Below are positions 1 to 10,868 of a stretch of 64,000 bases of DNA, piece after piece. Each line of letters begins with the position of its first letter. The first letter of the stretch is position 1. A model generated the notes under the pieces. The model worked only from the letters and a program-made list of their open reading frames with translations. It had not been told where the DNA came from and made no database searches. Where the stretch lies: NCBI GenBank assembly GCA_963513935.1, contig OY740768.1, positions 64,274,786-64,338,785 of the forward strand, read 5' to 3'. The position numbers were made by a program, and so were the translations under genes. This DNA is from Aphrophora alni (taxonomy: Eukaryota > Arthropoda > Insecta > Hemiptera > Aphrophoridae).

Positions 1-176
1 AGGTGGAAGATATTGCAAGGCAAGTCTATGTGAACGACAAGTACTACCTAGTCTCAATGATAAGTCAAAGGTGCCGACGCCCTTCCCCATTTTCCAATAT
101 GCCTGGCCACATATTGGCCAAACGTTTATATTGTCTCCTTCATCATTTACGTCTCCAACTGTTGTCAACAATTCAG
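1..176 (+). CDS. possible partial internal exon at window edge
   Basis: The segment from the window edge to base 176 is open in two forward frames. The frame starting at base 2 reads 58 codons of ordinary-looking protein rich in Pro, Ser and Thr (for example SKVPTPFPIFQYAW). It runs into CAG|GTAGTC at 176/177, a moderate match to a 5' splice donor (phase 1). Downstream the sequence becomes strongly AT-rich at once, as expected for an insect intron. The frame starting at base 3 is also open and reads through the donor to base 227, with no ATG at its beginning. I do not recognise the protein in either frame. This is an inference from open frame, composition change and splice-like boundary. Confidence 0.3.
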
Positions 177-423
177 GTAGTCTATTATTTAATTCAATCA
201 TCAATTTATTTCTTAATTAGTAATTAAATTATTTTCTTATTTAGAAATTTAATTAATTTAATCCAATTTATTTTCTACAACTTTCCAAGTTTCAATTCAA
301 ATTTTCCATAATCTACAATTCTGATATAACATGAACTGATTAAAGCTGGATCCCTACTGTAAAATATTTGAGACGGAATGCCTTGAAGAATCTTTAAAGC
401 AAATATTTGCCAATGAACATTGG

Positions 424-895
424 ACAATAGCAATGACTACATAAATACTATAAGACACGACATAGGATAGGGAAATAGTCTACGCTTTACGGGTGCTGTT
501 CGTCACAAGTTTGACACACAGCTATCAGAAAGCGCTAGCAGCAGGTGCTTGACTGTACGCATCCCACTTGGTTGAGACTGTACAACTGTTGACCTCTCTA
601 TCACAAACCTTCTCACTTACTTCCGTCAGCATAGTCAGTGTTGTCAGTTCGTGCGCTGAGATAAGCGATTCTCGACCTTCCCTCGCATCTCTGGTCCCAT
701 ATGTGGCATCAGTGCGTTTTCTCTTACCCGCCTGAAACATTGTTTGACCGTAGAGCCACCTAGCGCCAGTCACATCAACTTCAGATTGGTCACATCAACG
801 CCACCTAGCGGGTATTGGTCAACTCAAGAATAAGCGTAGAATATTTAACATGGCCATGTCGTGTCTTATAGTATTTATGTAGTCATTGACAATAG
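424..895. repeat. 7-bp target-site duplication flanking the MITE (ACAATAG at 424-430 and 889-895)
   Basis: ACAATAG occurs immediately outside both ends of the inverted-repeat element at 431-888. Both copies are exact. Extending to 8 bp fails on either side (GACAATAG against ACAATAGT), so the duplication is 7 bp as it stands. Confidence 0.7.
431..888. mobile_element. non-autonomous DNA transposon (MITE) with 33-bp perfect TIRs
   Basis: The element begins CAATGACTACATAAATACTA and ends with the exact reverse complement. The two termini match perfectly over 33 bp (431-463 and 856-888). A 7-bp target duplication, ACAATAG, flanks it. The interior is visibly richer in GC than its surroundings and has no credible transposase; a 82-codon minus-strand open stretch has no recognisable domain. 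An internal direct repeat, GCCACCTAGCG, occurs at about 755 and 800. The CAATG start fits the YARNG terminal pattern of hAT elements, which normally duplicate 8 bp, while P-type elements duplicate 7-8 bp. The superfamily is therefore left open. Identical TIRs argue for a fairly recent insertion. Confidence 0.8.
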
Positions 896-1159
896 TAGAG
901 GGAAATCAGTCCAAAAAATTGATGAGAAGTGATGAAGCTGGGAAGTTGATTTGTTGTTGTTTTTTTCTACTTGAACATGCAACTGAGTGGGAAACCGAAA
1001 AAAATAGTAAAATCGGATTGGAGCTTCGCTAGAATAGTGCATAAAATGTGATCAACAGTAATTATGACAGATAATTTCTCGTATTAATAACTAAAAGTCC
1101 GGATGAAAATCAATTAGCCCATTGATGATATGGCGTCAATTTCATACACGTACGTTACT

Positions 1160-1211
1160 AGCTGTATATTGTGAAGGTCAGCTGTATATTGTAAAGGATA
1201 GCTGTATATAC
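1160..1211. repeat. 20-bp tandem repeat, about 2.6 copies
   Basis: Units starting AGCTGTATATTGT follow one another at 1160, 1180 and 1200. The first two differ at two positions and the third is truncated. Confidence 0.8.
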
Positions 1212-1634
1212 GTGTTCAAAACCTGTTGGTCCATATATGAGTCATGTTACATTTAAGTCAACAAATGATTGCAAACAAAAAATATTTTTTCAGAAAGATA
1301 AACGAACTTCGATGGAAGCTGATTTCAAAGTCGCATAAAATGAACTACAGCACTATCTCATAATATATTATGGTAGGCTATATCGACGAAAAACAATTTA
1401 AAGCGGCCCCCATTTCTAAATTTACTAACTGATTATCCTCGAATCTCGTCATATTATCCTGTGTACTAACAATTCTAAAGTCGATTTGAATGAGATTACT
1501 CTACTGGGCTATATTTGGTTATTTATAGTTCTTACAGGAAGAAGAGGTTTTACGTTAATGCCTTAGCTTTTGGGATCATTATGCTCCCCCCCCCTATTCC
1601 AATTGAGAAAAATAGAGCTAAAAATTTAATAAAG

Positions 1635-1635
<1 letters not shown>

Positions 1636-1664
<29 letters not shown>
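1636..1664. repeat. (TA)n microsatellite
   Basis: An uninterrupted TA run of 29 bp. Confidence 0.95.
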
Positions 1665-1666
<2 letters not shown>

Positions 1667-3602
1667 ATGCAGTTTTATTTTTACATTAACATTAATTGTA
1701 TAGGTCAACTATTTAAAAATATGAAGGGAAAAAAATCAATTAAATTTTTTAATAAATAAAATATCTTGTAGTGTACTTATTACAGGTATAAGCAAAGATA
1801 GTTTAGAAAAAATTTAATGTGTTATATTTGCTAATTAGACAATTAATAATAATTGTTGAGCTGTGACTCATCTCTCAGAAAAAAAACAATATCATTTTTA
1901 AAGATAACGCTGTTGGTAGGCTAAGAACTGCAAGACATGGCTAGATAGGCAAACTACATTAACTGTACTCTAGAGTGTCAACGGAAGGGCACTCATTTCT
2001 AATAATTGCTTCGGTTCACAAATCAAGCACGACTGTTATAATTTCAGCAGGCACACAAATAATAAGAATACGAGCTGTTTATTTACTATTATTAGATGTA
2101 ATTGTAATACTATAAATTGCTTCCTTGTGTAGACAATAAAGTACTTTAACCACAAACAACAATAACAAAATTAGTTAAATGTTTTACTCTGAATGATCTA
2201 TACAATATAGAAGAAAGGTTCATAAAGTGAAGTCAAGTTAGTATATTACACACATCATTTACTGTAAGTCTCATAATGGTCCCTTAAAACTATTCGACAG
2301 AGAACGACACCTTTTAATTTACATAATAATACATTTACATTATTCACAATGCAAGAGTCGTTCTCTACAACAGAGCTTCTACACAACTTTCTAGCACTTC
2401 CTCAGAAGTTTGGGAAGAAACAAAACTCTAGACGAGTATTGTAGCGCTGCTTTTGATCATTTAAAACATAGTAGTATTCACAGTAGGGCTTCCATTGTTC
2501 TCTGTCGAGGGTGAATAAATATGAGCCGTTTGGAATAACTCACGATGTGAAAGAATTAAATTGGTATTGTTGACTGTATACTTGGCAAAGTTTTGGATTA
2601 TCGGTGAGGCTATTGGTTGAATCGAAAATTATTTAAAAGCATCTCAAAATCCAGTTGGATAAACTGTAAATTAATGATTGAAAAGTGACTCTAAATTAAA
2701 TAAATCATGCGTAAATAAATCATACTCATCGGATTTAGGGTTCGGTGTATTTGTTTGTTTCATCTTAAATTATCTACTAACGTCATAACTTTGTTAATAC
2801 ACCTATCTCACTCCATAACTTTTCTTTCATACTTTAGTTCAATTTAGTAATATGCACATTTAGTATAAATTTGATTTTTAAAACGTAATATTACTGCTTT
2901 GTACATTGGCAATCAAAATATACAGGTGTATTAGACCACTTGTAAGGTTGTAGTACTCATTTCTGTTAGATCTTGTTTAGGTTTTAGATTTATAAGTCAA
3001 ATTGTAGAGTATTAATTGTTTTAAACTTTCATGAGGATACAACAGTGATTATTTACTATAAGTTTTTATGTTTCAAGAATAAAAATTATTAATGTAAAAT
3101 TTTTTTGTTTTCCCTTACGCTTACCAATTATTACAAAAAGAGGCCATTCAGAAAAGTAAAATTATGGTTTCCCCACCATTTTAAATTTATTTATGTATAC
3201 TTTTTTTTTTTTTAATAATAATGATAAATAATGTTAATTTGCTTGTTTTTTCTTACACTTCTCATTTCACTAACAATAAAGAGGAAATTGAAAACGAAGA
3301 TATAATCAAACTTTAAATACAAAAAAGTTCAGTTTTGAGACCTTTTTATTTTAATTATATATGCACACGACATACATTTGCTCTTTGAAATTTTATAGAT
3401 ATGGCTTTTTAATTATCCATCATTTTAAGTGTTATTAAAAGTAAAAAAAAAACTTGCAATAAAAATGCCCAAATTGTATATTGTTTGAGCGAAAGGGTAT
3501 TTTTTTCATCAGCAATGTTTGCTAAAATTTTTGGTGTTTGAGAATAACATCATTTTGTGGTAATAAATAAAATTACAAAAGCCAAAATTTTGTACATTTA
3601 TG

Positions 3603-3614
3603 GCCGCCATCTTG
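3603..3614. promoter_or_regulatory. YY1/Pho-type motif GCCGCCATCTTG
   Basis: This is an exact match to the established YY1/Pleiohomeotic consensus, in otherwise AT-rich repeat-like sequence. It is one of several such sites in the window, mostly inside repeats. Function is not shown. Confidence 0.35.
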
Positions 3615-3854
3615 AAATGAGATTTAAAAGTCCTTTAAAATGATGTATCAATTAATTGATCTCTAATTACATTTGAAATTTCTACCAAAAAGCACTCCAC
3701 ACCCAAAACATGCCTTTTGGACCATTGTTTTGAAAATCATCAGAGGCCACGGCCGAGGGGCGCCGCGACCAGCATGAATATGTGATATCAATGGTTATAG
3801 CTATTCTAAACTTCTGCGTGTGAATTCAATATTGGATGGTAAAAAGAACAAAGT

Positions 3855-4140
3855 GACGCCAAAAGAAGTTCTGTGTGCAATAAAAGTAAACACAGTAAAG
3901 ATTTGTTCAGAAACTTGTAGGTTGCAATACGAGTTCTTTTCACAATACCCATGACTGTCGCAAGCGCTGAACGGAGCTTTAGTTAGCTTAAGCTTATAAA
4001 AACCTATTTGCAGTCTACAATGGCATAGAAAAGGCTGAACTACCTCACCATACTTGCGATTGAAAATGGCGAGGTAAAAAATAGATTTCGAGGAAATTCT
4101 ATCTACATTTGCTCATGAAAAAGCCAGGCGAAAGCCATTT
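3855..4140 (+). pseudogene. decayed hAT-family transposase C-terminus (ZMYM1-like dimerisation region)
   Basis: The forward translation contains TVASAERSFS (from 3951), then LKLIKTYLQSTM and RLNYLTILAIEN. This is the highly characteristic C-terminal dimerisation segment of hAT transposases and of the zinc finger MYM-type 1-like proteins derived from them. After a +1 frameshift it continues IDFEEILSTFAHEKARRKPF and stops matching at about 4140. The copy is dead: in-frame TAG codons lie at 3984-3986 and 4026-4028, a further stop precedes the VAIRVL segment, and the frame shifts near 4075. No N-terminal zinc finger or DDE catalytic region is visible upstream, so this is only the 3' end of an element. 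Functional hAT proteins cut and paste DNA and dimerise through this region. Confidence 0.85.
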
Positions 4141-4468
4141 AATGTGTTGTTCACAATCAAACAAAACTATGTAACTTTAATGATAAATTAGGTATAAAGA
4201 ATGTACATACAGTATTTATACTACATGCTGTTATACCACATGTATCCACATGTTGGGTGGATGATGTTTTTAAACAGCTGCAAGTTTCTGCAGGTTTTTG
4301 CCTGTCCGGGATGGCGAATCCATAGGTGGTGGATAATGGAGTGGTTCTAAAGAGCCAGGGTATATCCCCCCCCCGAACCAAAACTGGGAAGAAAAAATTA
4401 CGAATTTGAAAATTCGAATAGAGGGCAACAGGTAAACTCTCGCCCCGGTCGCCTGCAAGTCACAATAT
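4141..4468. other. unassigned sequence between hAT relic and minisatellite
   Basis: Possibly the 3' flank of the hAT-like element. It contains a C9 run near 4366 and a somewhat GC-richer portion (4265-4460). No gene is supported; the short minus-strand open frames here lack homology I can recognise. Confidence 0.4.
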
Positions 4469-4800
4469 CATACAGCATTTTGGTAATTGGGCCGTTGGTG
4501 GTAACACAGCGGCCTTTAGCTTCTGGTATATTCTTTGGATATCTGTGAACTTAGTAGTACCATACAACCTTTTGATAACCGGGCACATAGCGGTAACACA
4601 ACAGCTTCTAATATATTCTTTGGTAGTTGTGAAAGTAGTAATAACATACAACATTTTGGTAATCGATAACTTCCTTGGATATACGAACTTCTACTATATT
4701 TAATGGATAGTTGTAAACCTAGCACTACCATACAACTTCTTGGTAATAGGGCAAATTGCGGTAACATAGCCGTATAAAAGGACTTCTGCTATATTAAAAA
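4469..4800. repeat. degenerate minisatellite, four copies of about 84-92 bp
   Basis: The phrase CATACAACATTTTGGTAAT, with variants, recurs at 4469, 4561, 4645 and 4729. Each copy is followed by related blocks (GCGGTAACACAACAGC, CTTCTACTATATTCTTTGG, AGTTGTGAACTTAGTAGTA). Because 84 is divisible by 3, parts of the minus strand give a repeating peptide (CCMVLL-like), which is an artefact of the repeat rather than a gene. Confidence 0.8.
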
Positions 4801-5319
4801 AATAAATATTTGAAGTATACTGCCAGATATTTTGCTAGAAACTATTAAACGCCGGAATAAAATTGTGTATAATTAAAAAGTTTTAGAGATGGTATAGAGT
4901 GGAATTAAAAGTGAACTTAGTGAACTCAGTAAGTGATTTGGCAGGAAGTTGCAAATCCTGAACACTTTGCTTGGTCAATTGCCTTAATAGGCACGGTTAA
5001 GAACAAGAAACGTTGATTACTACCGAGTGTTGATTTAAATACTCACATTTGTTATATGTCTCAGTGTCTTCTACAGCATCCTGTGTTCTTGGGTAAATTA
5101 TTATTTCCTCTTGTAAAACTATTTCTGTAGAAGCAAAACTATTGTCAAACTGATGATGATAGTATTTATTAATCGGCCTTCATAACATTGATTTGTTTTC
5201 CCTCTTTTTATTCTCTTTATTAGAAGTAAATGGCCCATTTATAATTTACGCAACCATTGAATTTACATCTAAGAAGAAGTCCCTCCCATAGCATACCATC
5301 ATGCGAGGCTCAATATGTT
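4801..5319. other. non-coding stretch upstream of non-LTR relic
   Basis: I see no gene or strong repeat here. The part nearest 5319 could be more decayed sequence of the adjoining retroelement. Confidence 0.4.
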
Positions 5320-6945
5320 GGTTGTCGAGTTTTAGTTTTGTGGGCTCTGGTGTGAGGAGTTGGAGCATGTAATACGATATGCCGTCCTTAAAGTTACCAA
5401 AAGTGGACCATTAGATGACAGAACTATAACATATACAATTTCTGAACTTCAATCCACACCATGGATCTATTGGAGACAATCTATTTAGTATTATGTAAAA
5501 TAAATAGATTGTCAGTCAACCAGAATAAATCTGCAGCCAAATCATTTACCAGAAGGAAGAAGTTGAGAGGCCTTGGACCTTTAACTCTCTAGAGCAGTGA
5601 AATAACAACAAAACCGTCGTTAAATATTTGGGAGTAGTTTTGGACTAGACTAAACTGGAGTGCTCATATCAAACGTGTCGTTTATAGAGGCAAGTAGTCA
5701 CTTACAGTGTGGAAACTTTGATTGGAAAGACATGGGGTTTGAAATCTAAGCTGATGCCTAGGCTTTATACCAGTGTGGTAAGTATCGCCATGGTGTATGG
5801 TGCCGTGATGTGGTGACTAAAAATAGGAGTTTAGGGAATTATTTTCGCTTCTATTCCAACCTTGAACTGTTGTCTCAACATCCTTCCACTGGACCTGTTA
5901 TAAAGGTGGTAGCAAGGAAAGCTGTATATCGCCTACAATATGTGTGTGTATGGCATATACGGGATCGTCTGTGGTACTCCAGAATATCATCCGTAGTAAT
6001 ATAGAACTTGATCTTTTATCACATGAAGGTACAGTACTCCTTCTCATAACCATTTTCAATAGTAATGCTACAACGTGAGTAATGGGAAGGAGGCATCTAC
6101 TCTTATCGGGTTGAAATAATTTAAAAGTCACTAAAACGAAGGTTGGGATAGAAATTAGGATCCGGGAGACAGACCTGGAGAAAGACATTGTTTGTTCGTG
6201 TCAAATTGTGAAAATGATGTGTGTCCGAAAAAACTTGAGATTCAATTACAAGGTTACGTATTTATACAGACAGACAGACAGACACCTTTGAAAGTCTTGG
6301 ATTCTAACAAATGTATGTAAACGTTGGAGCTCAAAACCAAATAACGGCTGGGTATGGGGGCAAAATAATGTAACACTTTGTTAGATCCCTGAAGATGTTG
6401 GGATTAGTGAGAATGAGTGTGCGGATAAAGCCAGCTGAAAGTTTCATAGGACCCGAGCGAGCCGTTCTGTGTTATATCCAAGAGGCTGGCGAAAAGAGCA
6501 CGAGAGGAGATGAAAGAATAGTTCAGGACTAAGAATAAATAAACTTTTACTTCTTGTCTTCTCTAAGTAAGTTGCACCTGACCTTCTTTCATTGGGTAGG
6601 TGTGATACAAGGAAGGTGGTAGGGCTAATCACAGAGCACGCAAAAACATATGCACAGGATGGACATATTCACTAGTGAGACACTAAGCAGTAAATGTGTA
6701 CTTCAAGAGGAAATTACAAGAGCACCTGATCTTCGAACGTGAATCTCTTGATCAAGAAAGGTCTGAGACCTCTGGGTCGTTAACAAAAGAACACGATATT
6801 TCTCAAGATAGCCTTGTCGGGAAGACACTAATGTTCATAGAGCTAATGGACCTTCTGCGGGATGTTTAGGGGTCCCCATATCCTACTTGGAAGCACAATA
6901 AACCCTTGTGGTTGACGTGATAAAGGTTTAGAGGCCCGAAAAGAA
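5320..6945 (+). pseudogene. decayed Jockey-like non-LTR retrotransposon ORF2 (RT C-terminus, RNase H and tail)
   Basis: Broken forward frames give, in order, WCEEL, then RLSVNQNKSAAKSF and RRKKLRGLGPLTL, IKRVVYRG, AVYRLQYVCVW and SRISSVVI. Further on come an RNase H-like VTLC.IPEDVGISENECADKAS block, FHRTRA and a tail resembling the GH-RLR-H-CC region of Jockey-clade ORF2. This order (RT thumb, RNase H, cysteine tail) is that of Jockey-type LINEs, whose ORF2 copies the element RNA at the target nick. Many stops and frameshifts and an apparent insertion of about 140 bp (near 5363-5503) show long decay. A GACA microsatellite lies inside at 6266-6284. The short open frames at 5810-6004 and on the minus strand are fragments or shadows of this relic. 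Confidence 0.75.
6266..6284. repeat. (ACAG)n microsatellite
   Basis: Four to five tandem ACAG units. The same short repeat recurs at several other sites in the window. Confidence 0.85.
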
Positions 6946-7842
6946 GAAGGATATAAAAGCTTAAACTCAGAGAGATGAATCTATTTCAGTAAAAAACTAC
7001 CTTTAAAAATAACTTAATTTTTCTGTATATTTGTAATCAATAAGTTGGTGGCTTATTATTAATAAATTCAAAGATATAACATTGCAATTAAATGCCCTTG
7101 ATTATAAGGGAAATAAATACCCTTCCATCTTGATTCATAGCTATTCATAACAAGTCCAAGAAATAACCATTAAAGTTTAAGGATATTCCATTTCAAACAA
7201 GCAAATCCAATCAACTGACATCCCTCCCCTTTAGCCGCTGAAGTTTCAAACAAGATCCAATCCAAATACTAATTCCAACTTCGAAAGACAAAACACACAA
7301 ATCTCATCAAGTGTAGAAACGGAGTCTAATTAATTTATAACAAATAGCTCAACAAAACGTTTGTTTGGCTTAACATTTTTTTTTTTAAATTGTCTATGCA
7401 ATACAACTAAACCACTGTACATTAAATTATTTATTTATTAGAAATATGCTTGCAATTTAGTATAGTTTAAAAATATTCTTACCCCAGTGTAGATGTCCAA
7501 TTCCTTGTAGGGGTTGACAGCAACAAGTATTGTTCCAGTATAAGTCTATCAAGAGAGTTAAGGAAATCGTCACAGTACATTAAATAATATTTGATTATTT
7601 ATTAAATGTTAGTTACACAAAATATTGATGTTAAAGCTGTAATAAATATATAGTTGACTCGTTTATAATGTAAAAACATACAAATCTTCATAATTACTTT
7701 AATTAATATCCATTAATGTCTAAAAATATGATGTCCTTTGAAGAAATGACATTGAATTTTTTATAACGTCAATTATAACATCCATTTATGACTTTCTATC
7801 TATTCTTTAGAGAATATCAGACGTTATGCTAGGCTACAAAAA

Positions 7843-7849
<7 letters not shown>

Positions 7850-7901
<52 letters not shown>
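7850..7901. repeat. (TA)n microsatellite
   Basis: About 52 bp of uninterrupted TA. Confidence 0.95.
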
Positions 7902-7904
<3 letters not shown>

Positions 7905-8537
7905 TTTCAGATCGCTTTCCCTCCATTAACAACTGAAGTTTCAACTGCGTTGATTTATAATTGGGGCAACGATGATTTACATCTTCTTCACGCGATTTAG
8001 AGTGAATTCATTTAGCAAAAATATTATGTACTCTGAAATAGTGCATGAACATTGTTTCAAGATGGAGTTAATTCGAAACCAATAAGCAGTAAATTATACT
8101 CAGAGTAAAATTCGAAGCAAAATCGGAGAATATTATAATAAAATAGACTATTATTAAAATAACATTAGACACCAATTTTTATAGTGATTACTGTTCTCGA
8201 AAGGCTGATGTTGTCTACAAGTGCTTTAGTCATTGTGATGTAATATTATTTGACATTTTTGCAAACTTTTCATTGAGTGAAGTTACACAAAGCAATACTC
8301 GACATTGGACGACAAAATTATATTATAATTTTTCATATTTCACGTTTTATGAAATGATTACTTGTTATGTTTACCCAACGAAACACTATTAGTATATTCC
8401 CTTATTGTAAGTACTGTATTACCAAACGTCCCAGAGGTCTCAAATTTGGTATATGGGATTAGTTTTACGAATGGTTGGTCAAGTTCTTAATCATAAAAAT
8501 AGTTTGATAAAATTAAAATTGGTGGCAGATTTTAATT

Positions 8538-8550
8538 GGGGGGGGGGGGG
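8538..8550. repeat. poly-G run
   Basis: Thirteen consecutive G in AT-rich context; a potential quadruplex or sequencing-length artefact site. Confidence 0.9.
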
Positions 8551-9748
8551 AAGTTTTTATTTGAAGATCTTAAAATATCCCACAATAGCTTTTTTGGTAC
8601 AGCTTTGAAACCTACAACCAATGATACCCCAAACGTAATTTCTACAATAAAAAAATACGAAAATTTAAAAACAGTAATAGAAGCTCTAACGGCTGGAGTA
8701 ATGGGTGAATTTTAGTTAAATCTGCCACGAAACCTAGGTTGAATCTTATTAAAAGTACAAAATAGTGGTCGTTCGAAAAAGTTTTTCGTCAGTAAATTGA
8801 ACCTATATGACTGTTTATTTTAATATTACAAGTCTTTAATACCAAGGTCGATTTACAGTAAATACAACCAAAGAAATTCTCGTATTATCATGTCAGCGTA
8901 CCTGTTGTATATTTTACATGAAAATAGTTCACCTGCAATACGATATTTCAATCGTAAACACAAATAGATGACACAACGAACCTCTATAACTTAAAGCAAA
9001 AAACTTTCAACAATATTTTCTATTCAGAAATTTAATGAACAAACACATAGTACAAACTACAATAGTACATATTATGAGGAACATACCCTCTGTGAACAGG
9101 AGAGAGTACAGTAATTAATTTCTCAAGGGATTACATTATTTGGATTATCCAACAAACCTTTTGAGTTACCGCAAGGGAAAATTCAATTTATCTTCCTGTG
9201 TGCTTCCCTGACAGATTACAAAGTTTTTTTAAGAATATGGGTTTGGGTCTTGTTGATAAAATTGTGTTACAGATATATAAATCAGGTTTCATCTTTTGCC
9301 TAGGGTATATTACAATCTATATTGTTTATAAAGTTAATCTTACGGAGACAAAGTGAATCCCTACAAGTATTTTAAAATATTCAAGTAAAGACGGCGCAGA
9401 TTCAAATAATGTTACGACGAGCAATGTATAATTAAAAAAAAACAATTTCTCAATATAAAATTTAAAGTTAGATATGAATTCGATACTACCTATGTGAATA
9501 TTTACCGCAGTGATGACTGAACACTGTAGTAATTACGCAAATACACTGAAAATCTCTTGTTAATTTGTAGTCCATAACTCGAAATAAAAATTATGGATCG
9601 CCTTTTTAAGAACTAATTTGATCTAAAAATATTCAGTATGTTCCCTCATATATTTAATATAGATATACAGAAAGAGGCACATTTTTTTATACAAATGGTG
9701 ATACATATGTTTATGCTTTGCTCATAAAGTCTTTTATAAAGATTTTTT

Positions 9749-9989
9749 CCTTGTTGTTTAAAGGCAAAAAACTTCTCGGTCATCATCTGCTTAGATACTT
9801 AAAATATTTAGACATCATAAAATAAAGGCACTTAGTAGCCCTTGAATACTTTACTAGCATCAGGGTCAGGAACAAGAAGAAATCAAGAGAGACCTGATAT
9901 CAAACATGAAAGAGAGGCATCTAACCCAGGACTACATGGAAAAAAGGAACAGATTCATTTAGGACCCATTAGATTGCCAAAGCCGTAAC
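9749..9989 (-). mobile_element. SINE-like dispersed family A, copy 1
   Basis: One of four related segments of about 180-240 bp in the window (others at 21030, 24060 and 25946). Shared blocks are TTGTTGTTTAAAGGC, ATCAGGGTCAGGAACAAGA, GAGAGGCATCTAACCCA and GACTAC. Read on the minus strand, GGTTAGATGCC is one base from the RNA polymerase III B-box GGTTCGANNCC, so a tRNA-derived SINE in minus orientation is plausible. Orientation is uncertain. Confidence 0.55.
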
Positions 9990-10556
9990 AGTTAATTACA
10001 ATGGTGTTTATTTTTATATTACATTAATTGATAACCAAAAAGTATGTTAGGTAGCAGGTTCTGTTCATTTACTTGTGTTTCATTTGTATAGAAGCTTTGA
10101 TCTCATTCTGTATCATAAATAATTAAATAAACATTTTTAATCATTTGGAAAAATAATCTTCTTTTTTTTTTTACTTTTTAATATACGTATCATAAAAAAA
10201 TTATATTAACGGGTAAAACACATGTTTAAACTGAAAAAACAAATTTTGTTAAAATGAAAAATTATTTTAATAAACAATGTAAAAATAGGGACGTGCGCCA
10301 GGTGCTCCTATCCAATTTCTAGTTACATATATCATATAACAGACGCTCAAAGTGAATATGGTAATTTTTTTTTTTTTTTTTTTGAGGAAGAGTTTTGTTT
10401 ACCGTTCTTCGTCGCTGGTGAAATTATTACGAATATTTTCCAAATTTTGAAGTTATTTGTAGTTTTGAACTCATATTGAGCAATATTTAAATAGATTTAT
10501 CTTAACAAAATGAGACCAAAATAATAAATTTGGGATAAGAAATGTAAATTTTCATT

Positions 10557-10557
<1 letters not shown>

Positions 10558-10603
<46 letters not shown>
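10558..10603 (-). repeat. T46 tract (poly-A tail on the minus strand)
   Basis: Forty-six consecutive T. On the minus strand this is a poly-A run downstream of mRNA-like sequence, the configuration left by L1-type retroposition. No target duplication was identified by eye. Confidence 0.85.
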
Positions 10604-10607
<4 letters not shown>

Positions 10608-10868
10608 CCGATGTGGCTTGTTTCTGAATTCCTTAAATGGTATGGATAGGATAATTGTTTAAATACATTTGGTTACAATAGTATAAATATTTCTTTTAAA
10701 ATAGTGGTATAATAAAAACAATAAGTCTATATACACATATAAACATGAATTTTTTGAACTATCATAGTGTTCTAGTTCTGAAGGTCCTAAAACATGAAGA
10801 AGAACAAAAACTTTGTCCAGTGTCAAACTACCAAGGTGAGTCTTACACAATAAAACTTTTGAAGGCAA
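10604..10868 (-). pseudogene. possible retroposed or 3'-terminal transcript sequence
   Basis: The minus strand has an ATG-initiated 69-codon open frame starting at 10868, a UTR-like segment, and then the A46 tract. Inside it, a long pyrimidine tract ending CATGTTTTAG precedes GACCTTCAGAACTAG, which looks like a 3' splice acceptor, so part may instead be intron plus terminal exon. No AATAAA signal is obvious before the A tract. The peptide (KVLLCKTHLGSLTLDKVFVL) is unrecognised. A genuine host exon, a retrocopy and chance remain possible. Confidence 0.2.

Larger units (their letters stand above)
889..3854. other. non-coding AT-rich stretch with short repeats
   Basis: No credible gene is visible. 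It holds a 20-bp minisatellite at 1160-1211, a TA microsatellite at 1636-1664, and a weak inverted repeat around TCGACAGAGAAC (about 2295 and 2500). From about 3440 there is a repeat-like section carrying GCCGCCATCTTG (3603-3614) and a small GC-rich patch at about 3745-3772, next to the hAT relic. Confidence 0.6.
6946..9748. other. non-coding AT-rich stretch
   Basis: No gene is seen. It contains a TA microsatellite (7850-7901) and a G13 run (8538-8550). An unclassified repeat-like block lies at about 8410-8780, whose style resembles the foldback elements elsewhere in the window. Confidence 0.5.

Noticed and set aside
4157..4767. Several minus-strand ORFs with CCMVLL-like repeated peptide
   Set aside because: They come from an 84-92 bp minisatellite, and most lack a proper ATG context.
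5898..6188. 96-codon minus-strand ORF
   Set aside because: It is antisense to the Jockey-like ORF2 relic, whose own frame is recognisable.
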